Shown piece by piece: positions 11,973-23,453 of a stretch of 64,000 nt of DNA (its first letter is position 1; each line of letters starts with the position of its first letter). The notes beneath the pieces were generated by a model that searched no databases, was not told the origin of the DNA, and saw only the letters and a program-made list of their open reading frames with translations. The position numbers were made by a program, and so were the translations under genes. Origin of the DNA: Oryza sativa Japonica Group (Eukaryota; Streptophyta; Magnoliopsida; Poales; Poaceae); NCBI RefSeq assembly GCF_034140825.1, contig NC_089043.1:25991501-26055500 (forward strand). Direction: 5' to 3'.

Positions 11973-12879
11973 TGTGTGATGGCTGATGGCTCCAGAGATG
12001 ATGATGAAAATTGCAAGTGACCAGCACGTTTTTGTTTCTAGATCCTTATTATCCACAAGTCGAAATCGCATGGACAGCTCTTTGTTTTTGAATCAATGGA
12101 AGAAGTTCTGCCTCATTACACTGAAATAGAGAACAGAATATATATACAACACCACACCCCAAGTCCTGAAAACACCAATGGGATTGTATGGAGCTCTTTG
12201 TCCTAGTAATGTTGTGCTTCAACTGTTATTTTTTTCGGTAGCTTCTTATCAGATATGGTCATGGCAAGTGACAAGACCATGAGCTTTAACTTAGCGTTCG
12301 TCAGTGTTCTTCAATCTTTAGAACTGAACTATGAGGCTGACATTACTATTTAGCAAAGCCTTCACATAATTGCACATTAATGTGGTTGCAATCAGTGTAA
12401 TTTGTGGCCTGCAGCATAACCCCGGATAGAGCTGACTCACTCCGTGTCACTGTCACAGTCTTATCTCTAATTAGAGGCTTACAGTCAATTCAATAATGCT
12501 TGGCTGTAATCTCTTCAGTTTTGTATTGAGGAGAAACTTTAGAAGGAGCTATGCCTGGAATTATCCAGTTCTCACTAAACATATACACATATAAATTCTG
12601 TTGATTTATATGATTTCTTAGCTAGGGTCAACGTTCCAGGCCTCTATTTGTGCTATTATGTATAAGTTTGTCCGTATTCCTTATGGTATCTGAATGATGA
12701 TCCATTTCTTGTTTTTTATATCAATTATTAAGAAATATTTAAAAAATAATCTTAACTTATAAACAAATAACCATTACATGTACCCTTTGGTGTAAACCAC
12801 ATATACAGGCATACATATCTCTGAGTAGGATTTTCTAATGACTGGTTACATCGCATTCAGAGCTAGTGTAACTGTGTAA

Positions 12880-13041
12880 GATACCAGTAAAGAGAGAAAG
12901 TGCACATAACTAGTGTACGATACCACCAAAGAGCTAAGAACGGTCCTCTCCACATATTCCATGACTCTTCACAAGGCAGTATGATTCCCTTGCATTTATG
13001 AACCTAAACTCTTCTTGAGGCATCCTCAAAAGCTCTCCAAT
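12880..13041 (-). pseudogene. SAUR relic, C-terminal half, split off by a LINE
   Basis: On the minus strand, starting immediately beside the LINE at 13042, the sequence reads AYLTIMLIGELLRMPQEEF, which matches the SAUR core [19 protein letters not shown] of its neighbours residue for residue in spacing. It goes on as F(R)FIN, then GIILPCE and a decayed VMEYV, then RTVLSSLVVSYTSY, matching the usual RAFLSSMV-PCHYT. A deletion removes most of the [13 protein letters not shown] segment and there is at least one small frameshift. The matching N-terminal half lies on the far side of the LINE at 15804-15957. The lower boundary is approximate. Confidence 0.75.
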
Positions 13042-15803
13042 GAGCATTATGGTGAGGTATGCCAAAAGAAGTCTTGAACTTTCTGAATGGTGGGGATATT
13101 CCACAGGGATGGAATGACACCGTGGTTACGCTAATACCAAAAGTACAGAGTCCTGAAAGACTGAAAGATTTGAGACCGATCAGCCTCTGTACTGTGGTCT
13201 ATAAGCTAGCTTCTAAGGTTCTGTCTAATAGATTGAAGTTGATCCTCCCTGATATTATTTCGCCAAATCAGAGCGCCTTCGTCCCGCAGCGACTGATCAC
13301 TGACAATGTGTTGCTAGCCTATGAGATGACGCACTTTATGCAAACAAAACGTACTGGCCGGGAGGGCTATGCTGCTTTGAAACTTGATATGAGCAAGGCT
13401 TATGACCGTGTTGAATGGAGCTTCCTTGAGAAAATGATGGTGCGCTTGGGGTTTGCAGAAGGATGGGTTAAGTTGATAATGAGATGTGTCTCGACGGTAA
13501 CTTATCGTATTAAGGTCAATGGTGATTTGACAGACCAGATTATACCGTCACGTGGGTTGAGACAAGGAGACCCAATTTCTCCTTACCTTTTTTTGATTTG
13601 TGCTGAGGGGTTTTCGTCACTTCTCTATGCGGCTGAGGAACGGGGGGATTTGTCAGGAGTAAAGGTTTGTCAGCAAGCACCGAGTGTTAGTCATCTTTTG
13701 TTTGCGGATGATTCGCTGCTACTCTTTAAAGTTAATGAAAGGAGTGCACAGTGTCTGCAAAATGTGCTTAACTTGTATGAAAGCTGCTCGGGGCAAATTG
13801 TGAACAAGGATAAGTCCTCTATTATGTTCAGCAAAAATACCTCTCAAGCTGATAGGAAGATGGTAATGGAGATTTTGGATATTTCTACTGAAGCCAGGAA
13901 TGAGAAGTATCTCGGCCTCCCGGTGTATATGGGCAGATCAAGAGCTAAAACCTTTGCCTATCTGAAGGAAAGGGTGTGGAAAAAGATCCAAGGATGGAAG
14001 GAAAAGCTCCTATCAAAGGCAGGAAAGGATATTCTGATAAAGGCTGTGGCTCAAGCTATTCCAACCTTCGCCATGTCCTGTTTTGATCTAACAAAAACGT
14101 TATGTGATGAGATTAGTGCAATTATTTGCAGATATTTCTGGTCGCAGCAGGAGACGGAGAACAAAATGCATTGGTTATCTTGGGATTTGTTGTGTCGACG
14201 TAAGAAGAAAGGAGGCTTGGGGTATAGAGATTTGCATCTTTTCAATCTTGCTATGTTAGCTCGTCAAGGTTGGCGACTGCTAGCTTTCCCGGATTCCCTG
14301 TGTGCGCAGGTTCTGAGGGTGAAGTATTACCCAGATGGCAAGTTGATGAATGCTGTAGAAGGGCCGGGAATCTCTTACTAATGGAGAAGTATCGTTCGAG
14401 GTATAAAAGCTCTTGAGGCTGGGCTCATCTGGAGAGTGGGCGATGGTAACAGAATTGATATTTGGCATGACCCATGGATCCCAGCCGGATTCTCTCGGAG
14501 GCCGATCACCCCTAGGGGAGGATGTGTTCTGAATAAAGTTGCAGACTTGTTGGATCCGCATACAGGTGATTGGGATGTTTCTTTGGTGCGGGATATCTTC
14601 TGGGAAGAAGATGTTGCCAATATTCTGTCGATCCCGGTGAGAACTGATATGGAGGATTTTGCGGCTTGGCACTATGACACAAGGGGCATCTTCTCTGTGA
14701 AATCTGCATACCACGTGTTGGAGGATCAGCGAGAGCGTACCTCTGTTAGACAAACAGGTGAGTATTCTTCAGGTATTGGTCACGAAGAGGGCTTTCCTTG
14801 GGACAAACTATGGAGGTTGCAATGTATACCGAGTGTGAAACACTTTCTGTGGAGATTGGCACATAATAGTCTCCCTGTAAGGATGAATATCAAATAAAGG
14901 GGAATTGATGCAGACACGCTATGCCTGGTATGCAAGCGTTTTGATGAGGATGGCGGGCACTGCTTTCTAAAGTGTAAGCCTGTCAGATTGTGTTGGAGTT
15001 TGTTACAGAAAGAGAATATCCGGCTTGACCTCATGAATCTGAACTCAGCGAAGGATGTGGTTCGACATATTCTGTCACTAGGGGAGGAGTGCTGTATGGA
15101 AGTAGTTTTGCTTCTCTGGAATTGGTGGTTTGCTCGTAATAAGATCAATGCGGGGGAACACGGCTTCTCGCCGGAGGAAGTAGTCTTTAGAGTGAAAAAT
15201 ATGTTGCATGAGCTGTCTGCTTTGAAGCCTGTTGAACAGCGGAGAGGAAACACTGAGATCAAGCGCTGGTTACCGCCTCAAAGGGGAAAACTTAAACTCA
15301 ACGTTGATGGTGCTTTTCATGCTGATCGCAAGACAGGAGGATGGGGTTTTGTTCTGCGCGATGAGGTGGGGCATGCTTTGTGTGCGGGCGCTGGGCGTTT
15401 GGAGTTTGTTAGTGATGCTATCTCGGCTGAAGCAAAGGCGTGTCTGGCAGCTTTATTAGCCATTCTGGTGCAAGGTGTTTCGGTGGTTGATATTGAGTCT
15501 GATTCGGATTTGTTGGTGTCGGCAATCAAGTCCTCTTCGCATGATTTAGCTACTGGTGCTACAATCTTCACTGAGATAAAAACGGTTCTCCAATCTCAGT
15601 TTCCTAGTTTTGAAGTCTATTTTGCGCCACGGTCTTGTAATAATGTTGCGCATGAACTTGCTCGACTTGGTGTGAGTTGGGATCCGGATCAATCTTATGT
15701 GTGGGTTGACCCCCTCCCAGAGTTTGTAAGGGCCAAGGTGATTCGTGATTCCACTGAATCCAGGTATTAATAAAGAATCCGGTGGTGAAGTTCAAAAAAA
15801 AAA
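13042..15803 (+). mobile_element. 5'-truncated L1-type LINE with RNase H, inserted in a SAUR gene
   Basis: The insert carries the 3' part of ORF2 (reverse transcriptase, zf-RVT, RNase H) and ends in a run of 12 A at about 15792-15803. Both ends abut SAUR sequence on the opposite strand. The endonuclease and ORF1 are missing, as in most 5'-truncated LINE copies. No clear target duplication is seen; instead about 10 SAUR codons between the two halves appear to be missing. The ORF is in a single frame with only two stops, so the copy is much younger than the LINE at 3.7-9.6 kb. Confidence 0.88.
13059..15770 (+). pseudogene. LINE ORF2 fragment: reverse transcriptase, zf-RVT, RNase H
   Basis: About 904 codons lie in one frame. 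Visible RT motifs are VVTLIPKV, LRPISLC, SAFVPQRLITDNVL, ALKLDMSKAYDRVEW, LRQGDPISPYLF and the catalytic FADDSLLLF. A zf-RVT segment follows (FSVKSAYHVL...CIPSVKHFLWRLAHNSLPV, then CLVCKRFDEDGGHCFLKC). The C-terminal RNase H (RVT_3 type) begins LKLNVDGAF and includes ISAEAKACLAALL, ESDSDLLV and CNNVAHELARLGV, giving the D-E-D-(H/N) acid set. Two in-frame stops (TAA at 14379-14381 and 14895-14897) are the only breaks. Confidence 0.9.
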
Positions 15804-15957
15804 AACAGTGTGCATGATGCAGTTTCCCTTTCCTGCAATTGAATTCTTGAGTGTGTAGTTATCCTTTGCAGCAGTTGTAAACTTTTTCCCAGTAGTAGCT
15901 ATATATCGCCACTTCTTTGCCAGTTGGACTAGATCTATATGTTTAGGATTGTATCAT
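15804..15957 (-). pseudogene. SAUR relic, N-terminal half, split off by a LINE
   Basis: From an ATG at 15955-15957 the minus strand aligns with the start of the 18.1-kb SAUR: ATGAT(A)CAATCCTAA, then CTGGCAAAGAAGTGGC (LAKKW). It continues to GCAGGAAAGGGAAACTGCATCATGCACACTG (AGKGNCIMHT, matching [10 protein letters not shown]), where the poly(A) of the LINE begins. One extra base after the ATG and other changes have destroyed the frame. The rest of the gene is at 12880-13041. The intact SAUR at 18135-18572 is a likely close relative. Confidence 0.75.
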
Positions 15958-16033
15958 GACCGAATTTGTGCGGTGAAATTTGATAGAAATTTCAAGTGAT
16001 TTATGGTACTTGCCAGTTGCAATTTTCTTGTAC

Positions 16034-16095
16034 TTATATATAATGTGGAAGTTAAGTTTCGGTCACTCTGGCATGTTTGGCAAAGGACAAGGCCA
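16034..16095 (-). promoter_or_regulatory. relic SAUR promoter (TATA and TGTC motif)
   Basis: Upstream of the relic ATG, TATATATAAG lies at 16034-16043 (minus strand) and GGCCTTGTCCTTTGCC at 16079-16095. Spacing and order match the promoters of the intact SAUR genes in this window, which supports the relic call. Confidence 0.65.
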
Positions 16096-16869
16096 TAAAC
16101 ATCTAAATCAGATCTCACCGAGGCAGCATGATTTAATTTGCTGGGCAATATTTCCTTAATTCTAATTTCAAGCCATTACTATTTCACATGTGGTGGAGCT
16201 GTGCCCTGTGGGTACATAACTAGCCGTAGGAGTTGAGAAAACATGAACTAGTCTGCTATTTGTGAGCTCTTCGCGTTGTCTTTGGCAAAATTGGTTCTAT
16301 CACGATAAACCCAACCTTTTTTTTTTATTTTGTTTCAGTTCCTTCCATGACGTAAAACTTGATTTAGTTGGTTATGTGCTATCAACCTGAGAAGTTGTTG
16401 AAGCTAGGTATGCTTCTTATGGTCATGGCTTCTCTACTAAATAAAACATGTTTTAATACTTGGTGCTTTGCTAGTGTGTTCACTATTGATTCTCATTCTC
16501 TCCGTGTTCTTTATGCTTGTGCATGTCATATGCTTGTTTAAGATGGCTTCTATGAGTTTCTGGCTGTGGTTCTATTTGATCTTTCTTCTTTGTTAGGCAG
16601 TTGCCTTGTGTGTATAGTATACCTTGTTCAAGCACAAGACTAGAACATGCATCTTATTGTTATTACACTCCCCGGCGAAAATTGTTATTACACTGAAACT
16701 ACTACTATAGAGCTAGCGGTTCTGTTCACATTCAGAGTTGCAGAGCTGGTGCCTTGCATCATATCAGGGGCCTAATGCCAAAATCCTAACTGTATATAAT
16801 TATGTATTCACTCATTTTTGTATAGGTTTTTCAAAATTTATATATTGCTATTGAGTTTTATCTCATGTA
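16096..16869. other. intergenic, nothing recognised
   Basis: AT-rich sequence with no open frame of note and no match to the SAUR repeat units. Confidence 0.5.
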
Positions 16870-17097
16870 CTCCCTCCGTCCCAGAATATAGAGAGTTTTA
16901 GAGTTGAACACGGTTATTAAGAAAGCAGGTAAAATTAAATAGAAAAGCGTTGTGATTGGTTGAGAAGTGGAGGTAGGTGGAAAAAGTGAATGGTGGTGGG
17001 TTGTGGTTGGTTGGGAAGGGAATGTTGGTGGAGAAGTTGTTATATTTTGGGACAAATCCTAAGTGCTAAAAATTGTTATATTTTGGGACGGAGAGAG
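16870..17097. mobile_element. Stowaway-like MITE
   Basis: The 228-bp element begins CTCCCTCCGTCCCA and ends TGGGACGGAGAGAG, near-perfect Stowaway (Tc1/mariner-derived) termini. TA dinucleotides flank both ends. A second TGTTATATTTTGGGAC phrase about 45 bp inside the right end shows an internal duplication of the terminus. Confidence 0.9.
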
Positions 17098-18134
17098 TAT
17101 TACAGAGGATGAAGCTCAACGAGTCAACTCTTGACTTGCCCTGAAACTGAAGCATATCAAGGATTGTACCTGCCATGGTGTAAATACTGTCCTGTGCATG
17201 GATGTGTGGATGTTTAGTGGTACACTTGGATACCTCTAATCTCTTCACCTGAGTAGAGGATAATGATCGCATTACTCCTGTTATGTTTATTATTGGTAGT
17301 TTCATAGTAGCTTACTAGGTCCTGTCTATGTAGTACTTTCTGTGGAGTCTAGTGGGAAGCGCTTTTTATGGAATCTAATTTTGAATTCTTTCTGTGGAGT
17401 CAGGGACCATTGGATAAGTGAGAGAAAATTATGCCTGCAGTTATATTCAGCCATTCAGGGAATCTTAAATCTTTAAATACGTCAGCTGAAAGCTCCCATG
17501 ATTTACCGCTGTCACTTGTAAGTTACTATATGAGGTAAAACGTATTCTCAATTTTCAGGCCTTACATTGGTTTCACATATTGTAAAACATGATCTTACAT
17601 TTGGAAACTTTTTCTGTGACATCAATAAGGAGTGTTTTTAATGAAAAAGGTATATCTTCATGTGTATATTGTCATATGATGTGTTTGAATGAAGAGTGAA
17701 CTACTTCTCATTTCAGTCATTTTAAGAGGGGGATAATTCCTGAGGTGACCCATGGTGTTTTTTTCAGCATTTTCCATGTCTCTCAAGTCTCAGTAGCATA
17801 GGATTGCTCACCTTCACTGGAGTAATTTAAGAGGGAAAACTATAAAAGTTGTTTAGAACCTTGCTAAAATATTTACTACGCGCTGGTACAATAGGATCTT
17901 GAACCCTGGATTGATCCGACCAAGTAGTTCATGTCTGTACAATAGCCTCATTGTTGCTCCAAATTATCAATAGTGGAATGTTGCTTAAGTAAAATCAATA
18001 CTGGAATATTGAACCAACTGCAAAACTACATTTCTTTACTTGTTTACTGGGGTATATACATCTATTTACACACTAGATTTCATTAAGATTTACCAAAAAG
18101 GAGCACACATCATGAAGACAGTGCTTCTCAGTAG
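17098..18134. other. intergenic, nothing recognised
   Basis: AT-rich sequence downstream of the 18.1-kb SAUR with no supported gene. Confidence 0.5.
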
Positions 18135-18572
18135 CTAAAATATAGCTAGTGACTGGCTAAGATTGACTGAAACCATGCTAGTGCTACTCTTGTAATTACA
18201 TGGCATTACGACAGAGCTCACAACAGCCTGTTCCACCTCTTCCGAGGGCTTTCTCCTAAGCAAGCACATCACATACTCCATCACTGCTGCCTCACAAGGA
18301 AGTGTGATCTTTTCCTCACCTGTGAATCCAAATTCATCCTCAGACAACCTTAGGAGTTCGCCAAACACAGTTGTACTCAGATATGTCAATGGAACCCCAA
18401 ATCGCTCTCCATCAGCTGTATAGATGATGCAGTGGCCCTTATCTGCGATGGCTGATGAGCAGCGTAGGTTGCCTTCTTTAGTTGCTCCCGTTATCGTCAG
18501 CCTCCGCCTCCCAAGAGCTGCCATATGTTGCCACTTCTTTGCCAGGTGAACTAGCCTCTTAGGATTGATCAT
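18135..18572 (-). CDS. SAUR family protein (145 aa)
   Basis: This single-exon frame starts at [14 protein letters not shown]; the open frame extends 26 codons further upstream, but the position matches the starts of all neighbouring SAURs. The basic amphipathic N terminus (residues 1-27) leads to the SAUR core at about 44-107: [32 protein letters not shown] and [20 protein letters not shown]. The tail differs from the other copies (ends SLAIF instead of a Cys-containing end), and GERFGVPL has Gly where most copies have Glu. In studied plants SAURs are auxin-induced and act on PP2C.D phosphatases and cell expansion. It is the first intact member of the cluster in this window and may correspond to OsSAUR39, from memory only. 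Confidence 0.93.
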
Positions 18573-18668
18573 GGTGTGTTTCTTCTGATGAGATGAGCTT
18601 TTGTTGTGAGTGTATTGGTGCTTCAGTTTATGGATGGTTTGAAGTGGCATGTACTAGTTTCATGAACT

Positions 18669-18755
18669 TATATAGCATACAATGGAAAATTGTAGCCATA
18701 AGCTACTGATGTGTGTAGCCATCAATATGACTATTTAGCAAGAGACAAAGCCATG
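18669..18755 (-). promoter_or_regulatory. SAUR promoter: CATGGCTTTGTCTC motif and TATA box
   Basis: On the minus strand CATGGCTTTGTCTCTTGC lies at 18738-18755 and includes TGTCTC, the canonical auxin-response core. TATATAAG lies at 18669-18676, about 100 bp before the ATG. Confidence 0.7.
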
Positions 18756-19578
18756 TACTCTATCTTCCTAAATGTTGCTATCTCGTTCTTCATGATTGAA
18801 TTCGATTCCCACTTCGCTTCTTAGCCTACTTGTGCACTTTGGGGTCCGCTCTATTTATCTTTCCTCTCTGTCATTCTTATCCTTCTCATTATGGTAGCCA
18901 GTTTCCTACTTATTGCTTTTACATTTGTAACGGGTTATACATTGTATTGAGGTGGACAGAATGCATTTTTAACATTTTATCAAGAATTATTTCAGGATTA
19001 CTGCACAGAGAAGTGAGCTGGTTTTCAAACTTTATTCCCAAGGTTTGTTAAGTACTGAAATCCTCTGATAAAATACTAAACGTCCAAGTAAGAGATCTCA
19101 AATTGATATGGGTTCTTGTTTTATATTTGGTTCACCGCTGCAACTAACCTGACTGCACAGCCTAACGTAGTTTCTTTAAAAATAAATCAATTTATCTGGC
19201 ATCTGGCGCTTTTTACTCATTTAAGATTTGCTGTTCATCGCTTGATTCTGATCTGTGGTCTACAAGACCATATATTTTTCCTGCAATCCTGCCTTTATCT
19301 TGTTTCCTTTATCACTTCCATATCTGCTGTTTGGTTCTTTGATTTATAAATCTCTGTGGTTTACAATCCATAGATTCTCCCTGCATTTTGTTCTTGGCAG
19401 ACTATTGGCCTATCAGCTATCCAACTTCAGCATATAGCCAATTTTATGTTCAAGTGGAGGTTCCTTTTGCACACACTGTATTCTGGGTTCAGTCAAGTTC
19501 TGGTGGCGATCGTACTTTCTGGTGTACATAGTATCTGCACTTTTTCCTATGATATTATTTGTGGTTGTTACCAACGAT
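18756..19578. other. intergenic, nothing recognised
   Basis: T-rich plus strand with short open frames lacking any domain. It ends at the target site of the retroposon at 19.6 kb. Confidence 0.5.
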
Positions 19579-19592
19579 AACCTGAACATACT

Positions 19593-21131
19593 TTTTTTTT
19601 TCAATGTAATTAAGATAGGAAGAAAAGTTTTACATCGACAGCTGGCTGTCGAGGAAAGATGTGCACTAGAGCACACGCCCCGAACCATATGCCAACCGCC
19701 CAAACACACGCTACAGAGAGGGAAGCCAAGCACCGAACCGGCCATCGCTATGCGAGACCGATCGCCACCGGGCCAACAACACCACCACGACACGAATACT
19801 CTAAAACGACGCCCTCACGAGGGTTGCGACGCCGAAAGACGCCGTCGTCATCCGTCCAAGGAATTGGACAAGGTTTTCACCCAGAGCTCCTTGCTGAGGG
19901 AGGATGGGTACCTCAACAGTGCCCTCAGGAGGGTTACCACGCCTGAAGGCGAAGTCACTGTTGGCCCAAAGAAATTGGGCTAAGCTTTCGCTCGGAACCC
20001 TCTACCGCCGTGGTCCGTCGCCCAATCCGAAACCACCATTTAAACATCGGCGGCACATGGCTTCCGCCACACTTGACCGACGCCCCTCCGCCGGCCAGCT
20101 TCCAGTCCTGCCAACGACAGGACTGCCACCACACAGCACCAACGCCCCGCCATCGACTGACTTCAACGAACCTTCCGATCCACCACCCGCCAGTCTCCTC
20201 GCCAAATCTGGCCAAAGGAGAACCCTGGACTGGGTGGCATTGCTTCAGCAACCTGGGCTTCCCCCGTTGACAAGCTGCCGCCTCAATCCAACCTAGAAAC
20301 TCCCCACAAAAAAGGGGAGGAGCTCTAAGAAGGGCGAGGGTGCCGACCGGCAACGAGGAAGACGACCCACTGCCGCCAGCTCCCTTTGCACTACCATCTA
20401 GGCCTGCGCCGACGCCGGAAACGCTGCCGCTCCGGCTCCGGCGCCACCTTTGTCCGGCCTCCTTGCCTCACCTAGCCACGCATAGGCCACCACGGCGACG
20501 AGGGAGCTCAGCCGCATTGCTCAACGCTGGTGATAGCCACCCCGCACACGCCTGGCCGTACGCGTGCTGCCGGCCGCCGCAGCGCCTCCACCACGGTGCT
20601 GGCCTCCGCAGCCGCTAGCCTCCGCCGTCGCCGGCCAGCCACCTCCGCACGAGCTCCGCCGCTGCACAGCGGAAGCCACCTCCGCGCGCCTCCGTCGGCC
20701 GCCGTCGCCGCGAGCTGCCACCACCTCCGCTCGCCGGCCGCAGCCGACGCGCTGCCCGCCTCTACTGGCAGCCGGACGCAGAGCACCGTCATCGGCCACA
20801 TCCGCGCCCGGGGGGGTCGGATCCGTCTCCGGCGTGCCCGGATCCGTCGCAGCCACCTCCATCGACCGCCGCCTCCGTCGACCACCGCCCCGTCGACGCT
20901 GCTCCGCCTCCAACGCCGAGGAAGGGCTCCCCGAGGATGTTCTCCCCGCCGCCGCCTTCCCGGCCGGCCGCGCGGTTTCCGGCGGCTGGCTCCGGCGGCG
21001 GCAAGGCGGCTAGAGGCCGGCGAGGTGGCGGCGCGGGCGGCTAGGGTTTTCTCCCCCTAGTCGCCCGCGTGAGGGCGACGCGAGGGTCACGCAACGGGTA
21101 GACCCTCTATGCCTAGCCCTCTCTCTTGCTC
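19593..21131 (-). mobile_element. non-autonomous retroposon with 14-bp target duplication
   Basis: A 1.54-kb insert is bounded by perfect 14-bp copies of AACCTGAACATACT (19579-19592 and 21132-21145). On the minus strand it ends in a poly(A) run (19593-19601), so it was inserted by target-primed reverse transcription. The 5' two thirds are very GC-rich, and its short open frames on both strands have no recognisable reverse transcriptase. It is either a non-autonomous LINE-type family or a retroposed transcript. The perfect target duplication implies a fairly recent insertion. Confidence 0.85.
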
Positions 21132-21145
21132 AACCTGAACATACT

Positions 21146-21708
21146 CTAAAATGGAATATCAGCATGCAAATCATACAGCATGTTTGTATTTTGTGCTGGT
21201 ATATATTGTCTGACTAATTGGTTTGTTGCATTTTGAAGAACAACTTCAGATATTGTAACGACTGATTCCACACTATATATGAAATTCTTAAAGAACTGCA
21301 TAGATAAGAAAACTGTAGAATAGCAAACTTGTAAAGCAGTAGTAGTTTGCTGTGCACCAATCAGCATTCCATTAACAAATACAATTTATTCGGGGGTAGA
21401 TGTGATTCATTTTAGCATAGCAGCACACCTCTAAATGGTAATTGCGCCCCTTAGCTTCTATGGTGTAAAATCTGTACATTAAAGCCTGAGTTTGAAATGA
21501 ATCGGTTCCTCATTCTCTATGGCCTAATGTTAGTTCATGCAGTCATGCTCAATGCCATTAACATAAAAAGAATATGTGAAGTATATTATACTATTCAATG
21601 CTGGTCTGCCAATACTTCATTTCCATTGTCGTGTATTAACTATTTTTCGCTACTATTGGACAAGAGGGGGAAAAAAGGACAGTAAACAGCGCAAAACTCT
21701 GTATATCT
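21146..21708. other. intergenic, nothing recognised
   Basis: AT-rich sequence between the retroposon and the 3' end of the next SAUR. Confidence 0.5.
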
Positions 21709-22125
21709 TCAGGAGCTACAAACTGAAAATTGTTGGTGCAAGGCCACAGGTGGCACTCCACAGCTTGAATCTTGGCAAGACATCACTACAGAGCTCAGGA
21801 ACGCCCTCTCAACATCCTCCGATGCATTTCTCCTCAGCAAGCACATGACATACTCCATCACGGCCGCATCACAGGGCAGTGTGATCCTCCCATCACCGGC
21901 GAACCCGAATTCCTCTTGTGACATCCTCAGGAGCTCGCCGAAGACCGTTGTTCCGAGGTACGGCAATGGCACCTTGAACCGCCTCCCGTCTGCCGTGTAC
22001 ATGGTGCAACGGCCCTTGTCTGCAACCGGAGAAGTCGTGCAGCAGGCGTCGTCTTCCCTGGCGGCCGTCGTCTTGACCCTCTGCAGCCTCCTCGCCAGCT
22101 GAGCAAGCCTCTTGGAATGTATCAT
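21709..22125 (-). CDS. SAUR family protein (138 aa)
   Basis: The single exon starts MIHSKRLAQLARRLQRVKTT. The core lies at about residues 43-105 ([62 protein letters not shown]). It ends PPVALHQQFSVCSS, the same tail as the SAUR at 51996 and the fragment at 60.3 kb, so these three form one subgroup. GRC replaces the usual GHC, and FKVPL replaces FEVPL. Codons are GC-rich, unlike the flanks. Confidence 0.95.
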   Translation of the reverse strand: MIHSKRLAQLARRLQRVKTTAAREDDACCTTSPVADKGRCTMYTADGRRFKVPLPYLGTTVFGELLRMSQEEFGFAGDGRITLPCDAAVMEYVMCLLRRNASEDVERAFLSSVVMSCQDSSCGVPPVALHQQFSVCSS

Positions 22126-22238
22126 GGCTGGTTCTGGTTGTTCTTTGGTTCTCAGAATCTAAGGTATGTTGCTTAGGAAATGCTTAGCCTTGTGACTTTT
22201 TGGACTCAGTGATGGTGTCTTTCTTGCAATCTCAAGAA

Positions 22239-22310
22239 TATATATAGGCATAGAGAGAGTCTACATCTCGTTCTATATGACTAATAAACATTTGCAGGGG
22301 ACAAGGCCAT
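22239..22310 (-). promoter_or_regulatory. SAUR promoter: ATGGCCTTGTCCCC motif and TATA box
   Basis: The minus strand carries ATGGCCTTGTCCCCTGC (22294-22310) and TATATATA (22239-22246) ahead of the SAUR at 22125. Order and spacing match the other members. Confidence 0.7.
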
Positions 22311-23154
22311 TGGCTTGATGCGTGCAATGGTGTCCCCAACGGGAGGCAGCGAGATTCAGATTAGAATTTTGCTGGGGCCATCACTTGGTGCACTGGGGAA
22401 GCAATGGTAGTGGATTAGTAGCTGTTCTATCAGATACATGCTACAGTCTCTGCTGCTGAACTGGGCAGAGGTTTTATGCAACCATCCAAGGTCCAGCCTT
22501 TATGGATGTGCTAAATTCACTAACTATTCAGCTCACCTTCCTGTATCAAGATATTTGGAGATAAGCAAGCTGGTTCGTGTTTGTTCAAAAGCAATCATAT
22601 CATTTCTAAAATGATTTGACAACCTTAACTGTTTTTCTCCCTGTGATTGATTGCAGACATCTGAAGACGAAGGTTCGTCGAATCTTCCTGAGCAGATCGA
22701 TTCAGGGTTCGTTTTCCTGCCTTTTGCTGTGTAGTCACTGCACTTGAAATTGCAATCGCATATGGGCCGTGGTTTGGAGTGCCTTTATTCTTGCACGCAA
22801 CACAGCTTGCTCGACAGACAGTTTCCATATCTCAGTTTGTAGCAGTTTGTTTGTATCTTGATTTGTGTAGCATCGCACGTGTGACATCTATTGTCGTTGG
22901 TTGGGTATATTCCGTACGTTTTCCAATTGGTCTACATCCAGTTGGTGGTATTCGTCAAGCCGTCGGTTTTAGCATGAAAGTTCAGTCTAGTCAGGTTGTT
23001 GTCCCTAGTTTTATTGAAGTGACCTGTGTGCAACTTTTTTCAAGGCTGTATTTTGCTATTGCCTGACAATTTGCTTGGTCATCCAGGACAGGGTATCACA
23101 ATACCAGATGCAAGATGCACTCATGTATCCAAATCAACTTGTAAGTATCATGTA
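22311..23154. other. intergenic, nothing recognised
   Basis: No supported gene. Short open frames on both strands have no domains. Confidence 0.5.
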
Positions 23155-23271
23155 CTCATTCCGTCCCAAAATATAAAAACATAAAATTAAATTGGACATT
23201 TCTTAATATTATGAATCTGAAAAGTATGTCCCATCTGGTTTTATGTTCTTATGTTTTGGGACGAAGATTGT
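23155..23271. mobile_element. short Stowaway-like MITE
   Basis: The 117-bp element starts CTCATTCCGTCCCAAAATA and ends TATGTTTTGGGACGAAGATTG, flanked by TA. Its termini are those of Stowaway with a few changes. Confidence 0.75.
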
Positions 23272-23453
23272 AGTATAGTAGCGTTACAAAGATGTGCTAT
23301 CGGCCGGACGCCCATCCGGGTGAGCTTGTTGGCAGCAGCGAGCTCAGCTGATCATGGCCATGGCGCGGGGTTTCTTGTGTTTCTGACAAGTGATCAACAA
23401 CGTACTCTTGTTTTCTGACAGGCGATTCCTTTGCAGAGATTGCTAGCTTAGCA

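Noticed and set aside
20521-21060. Arg/Ala/Pro-rich ORFs inside the 19.6-21.1 kb insert as host genes
   Set aside because: They lie wholly within a retroposon bounded by a perfect target duplication and show no domain.
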